A DNA stretch of 64,000 nucleotides from Symsagittifera roscoffensis (taxonomy: Eukaryota > Xenacoelomorpha > Acoela > Convolutidae), in contig NC_087065.1 in the NCBI RefSeq assembly GCF_963678635.1, positions 53,079,858 through 53,143,857 on the forward strand. The letters run 5' to 3'. A program made the translations under genes and the position numbers. Position 1 is the first letter of the stretch; every line of letters starts with the position of its first letter. The notes below the pieces were generated by a model. The model saw nothing but the letters and a program-made list of their open reading frames with translations, had not been told where the DNA came from and did not search any database. Of the stretch, positions 56,675-64,000 are shown piece by piece.

Positions 56675-59590
56675 TTATCCCCCTTTCTTTTTCGCCATGA
56701 CCACACCACAAGCCCATGGAGACTTCGACGGCTCGATCATGTCGTACTCCATTAACATCTCGATTTCCTTCCTACACGCTTCTGACTTGTTTGGGGTCAT
56801 TCTTCTCGCCCCTTCCCTATGAGGTACCGAGCCCTCTTCTATCTCAATCTCGTGCTCTACAAAATTGCAACAACCTATGTCAGCCTTATGTTTCGAAAAA
56901 ACGTCTGCGTTCCGATTTAGCACCGCTCTGAGCGAATCTAGTTCTTTGTCTGATATTTTACCCTTCAGATGTTCTATCTCAGGTAGGACAGGCTTGTTCG
57001 CTGCTAACTCTGCCTCCGTCGGTCTCTCAGGGAAGTTGGAACAACTAGACAGCCCATCGTCTGTTTCCGACTTCATTGAAAACAATTTCCTAGAAGATTT
57101 CAATTCATTCACTCTTTTCATTATACATTCTTGGTTCGCATGTAATGGAAATTTAGTAACATCAAACTTTTTCAAGTTCTCCACACTCTGAAAGTCTGTG
57201 TTCAGAGGCAAAGCGTAGCCAAGTTTCTTTCCCCTCTGTATTGTCACTGTTGTTGCTTCTGTGTTCAATAACGCACTCACACACAGTCCGCTCTGAGTGA
57301 GTGAGAAGCTTCTTCCTAAAATAGCCGAGCTTTTACTGTTTGGATTTGGTACCAGACACACCTGTCTGTCATTGCTGAGTTCATTCAGGTTCCTCATCCT
57401 AAACGTCGCTACTACGGCTTGGTTTGGTTTTAATCTAACTTTTCGATCCAGAAAAATCGGCACCTTGGCCTGATTAATTAAGATCTTATTAAGGGGTCTT
57501 TTTTCATACTTTCTCTCGGGATCCTTGATCCTAATCAATCCGTCCTTTATATCGATCGTGACGTCAAAGTTGCGAACAAAATCCCTTCCTAAGATGAACT
57601 GGTCGGATTCGTCCAAATTCTCTACTACTAGGAAGCTCATCCAAAGATGTCTTCCTCCGAGCTGCAGTGAAATGATCGGGGTCCGTTCGGCGACATAGAT
57701 CGCTCCCTGATTGGCAGCTGCCAACCTGATGTTTGTGGGTATGAGATCCGACCTTTCGAAACCCATGTCAGTCCAAGTTTTGACTGGCATGACACTAACC
57801 ACTGCTCCCGTGTCTAGCAGTCCCTTTACTGAAAGTTGTCTGCCTTGCACGTCCAGAACGTGTGCGGCCAGATTGGCCTCACAACCAATATGCACCGCAT
57901 CTTGTTCGAGCATCGCGTTGTGTCCGATTCGTCTGACCTTCAGCTCCTCTTGACCAATGTATATCCGGCCAACCTGATCGTTCGCATCAGTTATGTGAGC
58001 TTTCGTGTAGATATTGATGCCATCTACATTCATCAGGATCGGGTAAGGGCCATGGACATCGATATAATGTCCGTCCACTTTCATCAGCCTCGGACCTCCC
58101 GTTGTGAGCAGCTCTCGCACTGCCCTGGAGTCCAGTTTGGGATCCTTCTCCTTCAGGTAGTCGGCATAGATGTCCAGGTGGACTAGTGTAATCTCGGATG
58201 GCTCACTCAAGTTCTTGATCACCTGGTGCCCTGCGACTGAGATGATGGACATTATTTTGGTCCCCGCCTTCGTCATGCCGAAAGTCTTACCAGATATAAC
58301 GTTCAGTTTTAGTCCCTGTTTCTTGGGTTCCTCTTTGTCTTCTGCTTTTGTCGTTTTACCCAGGACATTAAGATTTTCCCGAAGATCTATGCTCTCCAGC
58401 TCCGACCTTAACCATTGCTCCACTTCTTTCGTGGCTAGGTCCTGTTTGACATTCTGCAGCGCTGTCCTTGCCGCCAGGCCGTAATCCACCTTGAGTGCGC
58501 TAGACGACTCTGCTTCGAGGTTCGAGGCTACCACCTCGTCAGGCCATGTCTTAACTTTTTTGGTCGTGAGGGTGCTCGGTGTCGTCTCCTTTCGCCGAGA
58601 TTCAGCCTCGTTCATCAGACGTGCTCGACTGGCCTTGACACCCGAAAGTGCCTCTTCGTGGCGGGGATGTTTCGCGTCCGCTACTGCGTCCCAAAATTGA
58701 GTACAATCCAACTTGAAGTGTCCCTCCAAATTACAGAAGAAACACCTCGGACCATATTTCATGATGAGCCCTCTGACGTACTCTTCATGATCCTCGTCGG
58801 TAGCGTCGGCGTCCTCGAGAAAGTAGCCTATGGCCTTCATGTTCTGTTTGTATGCAGAACACGCAGAAACGTGATGGTCCATCGAACCACAATTCGCACA
58901 CGACCTCCTCTTGTCCATGTCATCGCGAGGTTTGTAGCAACTGGAATTCGCACCAGTAGTTGTCCCGCTATAGTTGCCATAATTGCTGTAACGGTTTTGC
59001 GCCCTCGGTTTTATGAGTAAATACTCGCGTGACTTCATACGCAAGTCGTCAGGCGTGGGTACCTGGTCAAGCGACAGGGTGAAGTGAGTGGCCAACATCG
59101 TCTTCAACTCCTCACTCCTTACTCCATCCATGAACTTTGAAGCAATCGCCAAGTTTCGCTCGGATATTCTCTCATCCGGGTTGCTTCTCCGCCTGAGCAA
59201 TTCAAGGTCGTCCAAGAATTTATCTATTGATTCTTCATCTCTCTGACGCCTCTTCTCGAACTTCATCATAGCCTGGTGCCCTTGTACTCCAGAGCCGAAA
59301 CGATTCAGCACGATGTCGAATATCTTGCGAGCGCTGTCTCTCTCATTGGCTCTTTTCGCCATTACACAACTTAATGCAGTACCCTCCAGGTTGCTCGTCA
59401 GCGCGCTGCACTCTTGTTTCTTGGAGAGATTCTCTTCCTCAAAGTGTAACTTCATCACCTCTATCCAAGTATCAATGCAGCCGTCTGACTCGTCTTTATA
59501 TGACTTCGGCTTTTTCAGTGTTCTTCTTGACCTCTCTCCTCTCTCGGTTGACTTCGAGAGCTTGGTGATGAATGTTTCAAGAGATCTGTT
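56675..59590 (-). pseudogene. gag-pol: Capsid, zinc knuckles, protease and start of RT
   Basis: Open frame of about 970 codons. Capsid region: WIEVMKLHFEEENLSKKQEC to MATHF-type helices (about 59470-59050). Two CCHC knuckles, CANCGSMDHHVSAC and CFFCNLEGHFKLDC (about 58890 and 58750). Aspartic protease: LLDTGAVVSVMP and QFILGRDF (about 57800 and 57590). RT N-terminal fingers: YDMIEPSKSPWACGVVMAKK. It ends in a TAA where the RT should simply continue. The reading frame overlaps the C-terminus of the upstream gag ORF and lies in its -1 frame, so ribosomal frameshifting or decay could separate the two. Confidence 0.9.
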
Positions 59591-61116
59591 CAGGCATACA
59601 TCGAGGCATACATCGTTGTGTCTTGTGAGACTGTAGTCAGATCTGGTACTGAACTGACTTGTGGCACGGTTGGCAATCTTGTCTCCGGGGTGGCATCTGC
59701 CTCTGGCGGGACTGGATTCGTCCAGCCAGGCCTCTGCGGGGCTGCCCTTGGCCGCTCCTTGTTTCTATGCTCGTAGTTCGTTCTCGAGCCTTGCTGGGCT
59801 CTGGCACTGTTGCCCGTACCATCTCCAACATTCGCATGGCGTGAGCGCTCCCTTGAGTTGGAATGCTCCTGCCAACTACTCCCATTCAGGATCGCGTCAA
59901 GCTTCCGCATCATCAAGTCAGATTTGGCGTCCAACCTCTTTTCCAGGCCAGTCATCGTTTGGGCGTAGGTATTATCATGATCATTCAATAATCGCTCGAT
60001 CTCTCTTGTCATCCTAGCCTCTCTTTCCTCTGACTCTTTGTTTGCCTGTGCCAGGCTCTCAGCCAGGCATTGATCGGTGTTACGAATCAATTGAGCCTGA
60101 TCAAACCTCGCCTGCGACTTCACGTGCGTTAGCTCATCTTTCAAACTCTCTCGACCATGGTGAGCTCTCTCGTCAACATGATCTATCCTCTTAGTCATGT
60201 CCCGCCTCAATTCATCCAGGCCATTCATCACACCAGCGAACATGTCACTTATGTCACCAGCTGCTCCCAATGGCGGGGTTAGCCCGAGAGAAGACGAGGT
60301 CAACTGCGGCTGTAGCCTAGTACTCGATGACGCACCGCCCTTTTGCTTGTGCATTGACGTCATCAGTCTGTCAAACGTTGATGATGCTCCCATCGTTATC
60401 CCATCTGACATAGGCCTGGTCGGCGAGGCAGAAGACGCCTCCCTGCTCATGTCGTTCCTTGGGCACGGTGTGAAGTTCACATCCGGATGGGTTAGTTCCG
60501 GTTGGTCGTAACTAGAGGACAGACCTCCGGCTTGTAGCGACGTCACGCGCTCATCGTACAAAGACTTCAAACTTTTCTTTGCCTTCGAGAACGTCTGCTC
60601 TTCACCCGGACTCATACTCGACATCATCGCGTTGTTGCTCTGCTTGGCCAAAGATGAGTGTGTACTTGTCGGATGTGAAGGTTCCTTTCTCCATTTATAG
60701 CTCTTAGTCTCTGATTTGGACATTCCCCTGTACAACACTTCCTCCCGAGGTTCGACCTCGGGACGCTCCGAGGTCTCCTCTGTCCTCTCGACTTCCTCCC
60801 GTTCGAGGACCTCGTCTGGCTCAAAGTCGGGTCGAATGAGCGTTCGCTCCCCTTCGTCAAAGGGATCCACCAGCGTTTCGCTCGCAGGCCCGGCCTCGGT
60901 GCTCCGCCCTTGATTGCCATCGAGGTTTTTCTGGCTCCTTAGTTTCATTTCGCTCACTGAAAGATCAGGTTGACCTTTAGTCGATTCGTCTTCAGCAAAC
61001 GCGTCGGAAGCGCTGCTAAACGAGGTTTGGCTACGCCTAGTTTTAAATTTCCGCGTGCTTCCCTTGCTTAGCCTGGGAATTTTAGTAGTCGATCCTAGCG
61101 AGTCCCTGCGCTGCAT
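59590..61116 (-). CDS. gag: gag N-terminal ORF, 508 codons, intact
   Basis: Starts at ATG 61116 (MQRRDSLGSTTKIPRLSKGS). The first 250 residues are Ser/Arg/Glu-rich and disordered. Residues about 290-420 form a long coiled coil (DELRRDMTKRIDHVDERAHH; ESEEREARMTREIERLLNDH), then a Pro/Arg-rich tail. The capsid and zinc knuckles are in the next frame, so this ORF alone is a scaffold-like gag N-terminus. The stop at 59590 overlaps the -1 frame of the capsid ORF, next to a 12-bp tandem repeat (GATGTATGCCTC). It is one of the few unbroken frames in the element. I preferred 61116 to the upstream in-frame codons because the latter lie in AT-rich sequence. Confidence 0.75.
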   Translation of the reverse strand: MQRRDSLGSTTKIPRLSKGSTRKFKTRRSQTSFSSASDAFAEDESTKGQPDLSVSEMKLRSQKNLDGNQGRSTEAGPASETLVDPFDEGERTLIRPDFEPDEVLEREEVERTEETSERPEVEPREEVLYRGMSKSETKSYKWRKEPSHPTSTHSSLAKQSNNAMMSSMSPGEEQTFSKAKKSLKSLYDERVTSLQAGGLSSSYDQPELTHPDVNFTPCPRNDMSREASSASPTRPMSDGITMGASSTFDRLMTSMHKQKGGASSSTRLQPQLTSSSLGLTPPLGAAGDISDMFAGVMNGLDELRRDMTKRIDHVDERAHHGRESLKDELTHVKSQARFDQAQLIRNTDQCLAESLAQANKESEEREARMTREIERLLNDHDNTYAQTMTGLEKRLDAKSDLMMRKLDAILNGSSWQEHSNSRERSRHANVGDGTGNSARAQQGSRTNYEHRNKERPRAAPQRPGWTNPVPPEADATPETRLPTVPQVSSVPDLTTVSQDTTMYASMYA

Positions 61117-61540
61117 AGTTTTTAACAAAATGAAAATATTCGTAATTTGATGGCAATGCAAACGTACCACAAACAAGATCTAGTTAAATCACTTAACGCT
61201 GCATACTCGATTCCGTCAGTATCAAAATGTCTCTTAGATCTCTCACGACTAAACTAGTGACTCAGCTAAAGTTACACACAGGGTCTACCCAGTATTGATA
61301 TAAGCTAACTCAACCCTGTTGTATAGTATGACAGTATCACTAAGTTTCCACAAGATATAATCGACACACAAAACACGGTAGATAATCAGATAAGAATATC
61401 CTACAGGTGACAGCGACCTTTTGTCAGTATCAATTTATCGCCACACAATTTATCAAGTCACTGCTTTGTTAAAATTAAACAATCTTTGGTAAAAAGCAGT
61501 GATGACTCAGAAACAGATAAATAAAACTTAGTCTTAAAGA
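61117..61540 (-). other. Proximal leader of the giant element
   Basis: AT-rich non-coding sequence between the gag ATG and the structured RNA repeats. No primer-binding site or splice site was assigned. Confidence 0.4.
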
Positions 61541-61880
61541 AAAAGACTTCCCCCAATCGGAACGATCCGAAAGAACGAAGCCCAGGACACAGTCTTCTCA
61601 AGTGGGTGTGTATCTGCCTAATACACCCACCGAGGTCTTCTTTTAGGTGTCCTGCGATTGCCCGAGCTGTCCTATTAAGCAGCTCAAGGCAACCTCTGAT
61701 CGAAAATTTCTAAAGTCTATGAGAAAGCTCTCCCACACTCGGACTGCTCCAAGTGCACGAGAGTAGGGAACAATTTTTCTTCTCAAGTGGGTGTGTATTT
61801 GCCTAATACACCCACCGAGGTCTTCCTTTATTTGTTCCCGGATTGCCCGAACTTTTCTATTAGGTAGCTCAAGGCAACCA
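61541..61880 (-). ncRNA. Tandemly duplicated structured RNA element in the gag leader
   Basis: Two units about 185 bp apart have the same fold. Outer stem: 61583-61590 with 61647-61654 in unit 1, and 61766-61773 with 61832-61839 in unit 2; eight pairs each. Inner stem GTGGGTGT/ACACCCAC: 61602-61609 with 61623-61630, and 61787-61794 with 61808-61815. Second hairpin TTGCC-GAGCTG / CAGCTC-GGCAA: 61658-61669 with 61680-61692, and its counterpart 61843-61853 with 61866-61877. Four of the eight outer-stem pairs differ between units yet still pair. The position 0.4-0.8 kb before gag suits a packaging, dimerisation or translation signal. Confidence 0.75.
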
Positions 61881-64000
61881 CACGACCAAAATCACAATAA
61901 AAAAAAAATTTCTTTGTTCGGGTACTTCTGATACACCCAATGTAGAATCCAAAGTTGATCACGAATTCCCGGGTCAGAATGGGTTCTTATGATCCTGATA
62001 AGCACGCCTAATATCCTTATATGATCCTAATTAAATGGATATTTTCCGTTTCCCAAATCGCCACAGAAGGTTTACTCAAGTCTCTAACAAGGAAGATCGT
62101 TAGAAGGTTTAAGACACTCCGGAGGGTTACCTCGGAGGGTAGCTTGATCACCCAAGTTACTTCGGAGGGTACCTTAATCACCCAAGTTACTTCGGAGGGT
62201 CCCCCTAAATTTACTAAGGAGGGTCAATAAGATGCTTAATATGCTCCGGAGGGTTACTTCGGAGGGTACCTCCAAAATTTTCAAATTTTTTGATCTCGCT
62301 TAGAAGGTTCTCCCACTAGCTTCAAAAAGCGTCAAAACAAGCTAGGAGCTCTAAGGGGAGCTGTTTTAACTTCTTTGGGTGATCTCGTGGAAATCTTCCA
62401 CTAAGGAGGGTTGCTAAGGGGTTTAGCTGACTCCGGAGGGTCACTTCGGAGGGTTCCCCCAAAATCAAGAAAAAGGGTTATATCACCGCAACAAAGTCTC
62501 CAAAAGCGGTCTACCTGACTTAAAACTAGGTTGGCTGACTCGGTCAACCTTCCCAGTTGAATAAAAAGATGTTTTGACAAAATTTTCTGCCGCTCGGAGG
62601 GTTACCTGTAATTTTGACCCTCCGAACCAACAAATTCTAAAAAATGTTTCTTTTCCGAGATTATCAACCCAAAAACGGTTGCGTTCCGGAAGAGTGGTCA
62701 AAAACGTCGACTTATGGTACCAAAATTATCCCAATCGGATAACTAGTCTTTGAGAAATCGCCAAAAACGCGTTCGTCAAAATGGCCTTTTTCCACCACCT
62801 ATATAGGTTCTGAAAAACTTTTTCCGCAATTCCGGTCAAAAGTGCCTAAAAAGACTTGAAATGAGCGTAGTAGCCCTGTACGGCACTGGAATAATGCAAA
62901 AAACCGGACCAAAATTGGTTTAGAAACAAAAATTTGGCCAAAAACTATCAAATTTGGACCCTCCGATTCCTTCCTTTTCCAAACCTTAAGTCGTTAGCTC
63001 TATCCACGGAGCTACTCGGAGGGTTACCCAAAAATTTCTCTAGTAACCGAGCACGTTATGCTAGCACGCTCCTAACGCAAAAAATTTTGTTGCTCTAACT
63101 CTAAAAACTCAAAAACTCGATCCCTAAAACAGATTGACAAAATACAGAAAATTATCAAAATTTTGATCGAAAAATTTTGGTTTTTTCCAACTTCTACTGA
63201 GTCTTTTCTCACGCGGTTTCTTTAGTTAGGGGGATCGAACTGCGTAGCTACTCCCTATATAAAAGCTTTTTGTTGTTCGGAAAAGCTCGGATATCCAAAA
63301 ATTAGGGGGTCTACAGTTTGATCGAAAATCGATGATTTTCGACAAAATTGGGTGTTTTTTGGGTCTAACTTAGGAGATAAGTAATAAGGATAATAACCTA
63401 TTAGTAATCGTTAATGAATAGTACTATACCCTCTTTTGCACCAAAATACCCGAATTAAGACCCTTAACTCGGAAATTTGTAATCGATGGAGGGTACAATC
63501 GGACCGCGCCAATCGTGCCCCCCACCACTTAAGTTTTAACGAAATAGTACCCGAACGATACTAAAATTGCTTCAACGATACCCAACAGTCGTTGCGGATG
63601 TTGTCCTTGATGTCCCTGTTGAGTGTGGAACACGTTGATCAGCTTGCCACTCTACCCTCCGGCCACCGGCAAAATCACCATTAACGTGCTTAAACACTCA
63701 AATTACACTCGAGGGAGGGTATCCAACCCTTCACCAAAACACACAATCTTTCTATCAGAAACGATATAAATCAATCTGAAACAACAACAAGTAGGAAGGT
63801 CAGAGCACATCTCGTCCGGAAATAACATATAAACTGTCACTTTACATTTTTTTTACTGTTTTTGGTCTTTTTTGGATTTTTTACTAATTTTTGTACTTTT
63901 TTGTTTTTAAATAAATTTATTTTTGGCTTTTTCTTGGTTATACACTATTTTTGTTTGGTTTTACACTTTTTTTTAAATTGTTTTTGGTCCTGGGGCCTCA
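61881..64000 (-). promoter_or_regulatory. Distal leader with repeated GGAGGGT motif
   Basis: At least thirteen GGAGGGT on the plus strand and three in inverse orientation between 62121 and 63720, often as CTCGGAGGGTTAC. Two perfect 30-bp tandem units lie at 62141-62200. A PBS-like CGGACCGCGCCA (63500-63511; minus strand TGGCGCGGTCCG) may mark the end of the 5' LTR, but no second LTR copy supports it. T-rich sequence fills 63840-63990. No gene. Confidence 0.5.

Larger units (their letters stand above)
42338..64000 (-). mobile_element. Giant Ty3-type retroelement, 5' end beyond window
   Basis: All major reading frames from 42371 to 61116 are on the minus strand, in order gag, protease, reverse transcriptase, RNase H, integrase, macro-like module, spacer, ORF3, polypurine tract. 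The protease-RT-RNase H-integrase order and the H2C2 and GPF features of the integrase place it with Ty3 (Metaviridae-type) elements. The coding part alone is 18.7 kb, well above the usual 5-10 kb. Pol and ORF3 carry about eleven stops or frameshifts between them. No LTR pair is assigned. Confidence 0.85.

Noticed and set aside
11010-61116. Altered genetic code with stop codons read through
   Set aside because: The host genes DNAJA3 and eL31 use normal stops, stops in the retroelements are few and of all three kinds, and frameshifts occur alongside them. Decay is simpler.
62021-62230. Plus-strand 69-codon frame with repeated SEGTLITQVT decapeptides
   Set aside because: The peptide repeat simply reflects the 30-bp DNA tandem repeat, whose length is a multiple of three. 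There is no other sign of coding.
63500-63511. Primer-binding site of the giant element (TGGCGCGGTCCG on the minus strand)
   Set aside because: Plausible by form, but the adjoining sequence (63512 onward) has no counterpart near 40.6-42.3 kb, so no LTR pair supports it. Kept only as a possibility in the leader entry.

Overview
This window is nuclear DNA from an invertebrate animal. It is AT-rich and full of A/T runs. It carries two recognisable host genes: a mitochondrial DnaJ/Hsp40 co-chaperone of the DNAJA3 (Tid1) type, split into four exons, and a small single-coding-exon gene for ribosomal protein eL31. Spliceosomal introns of many kilobases, BEL/Pao and Ty3-type LTR retroelements, a Tc1/mariner remnant and tRNA-derived repeats all fit a metazoan. 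eL31 is divergent, which suggests a fast-evolving lineage. I cannot name the phylum from the sequence alone.

Layout. From 1.6 to 19.2 kb the minus strand holds the DNAJA3-like gene (467 codons; exons 19188-19021, 18862-18788, 8416-7847, 2224-1634). Introns 2 and 3 have GT-AG ends. Intron 1 is only 158 bp, has no GT donor, and looks like a small inverted-repeat element. Intron 2 (10.4 kb) contains an 8-copy minisatellite and a complete but decayed BEL/Pao element (10183-17623, GGGGG target duplication) in the opposite orientation. Intron 3 contains repeats and a stray 62-bp copy of exon 3 sequence.

From 19.2 to 37.1 kb I see no convincing gene. The stretch is dispersed repeats (three families of about 0.4-0.8 kb), two large tandem duplications (about 975 bp and about 735 bp), a foldback element and a cluster of degenerate tRNA-like sequences, nearly all on the minus strand. 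eL31 lies at 37169-37513 (minus). Next come an inverted-repeat element flanked by an 11-bp direct repeat and carrying a retroelement fragment (38185-39075), ATATTG-rich microsatellite blocks and a Tc1/mariner transposase stub (40281-40598).

From about 42.3 kb to the right edge lies one very large Ty3-type retroelement on the minus strand. Read in its own direction it has a long leader (64000-61117) with a tandemly duplicated structured RNA and a GGAGGGT-rich section; an intact N-terminal gag ORF; capsid, zinc knuckles, protease, reverse transcriptase, RNase H and integrase; a macro-domain-like module attached to the integrase end; a 450-bp hairpin-rich spacer; and a further reading frame of about 2,940 codons (ORF3). 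ORF3 includes one well-formed SGNH/GDSL hydrolase domain and probably a second, degenerate one. The pol region and ORF3 have a handful of stops and frameshifts, so this copy is probably dead, but the architecture is fully readable. A polypurine tract follows ORF3. I could not match a pair of LTRs, and the left (5') end of the element probably lies beyond the window.
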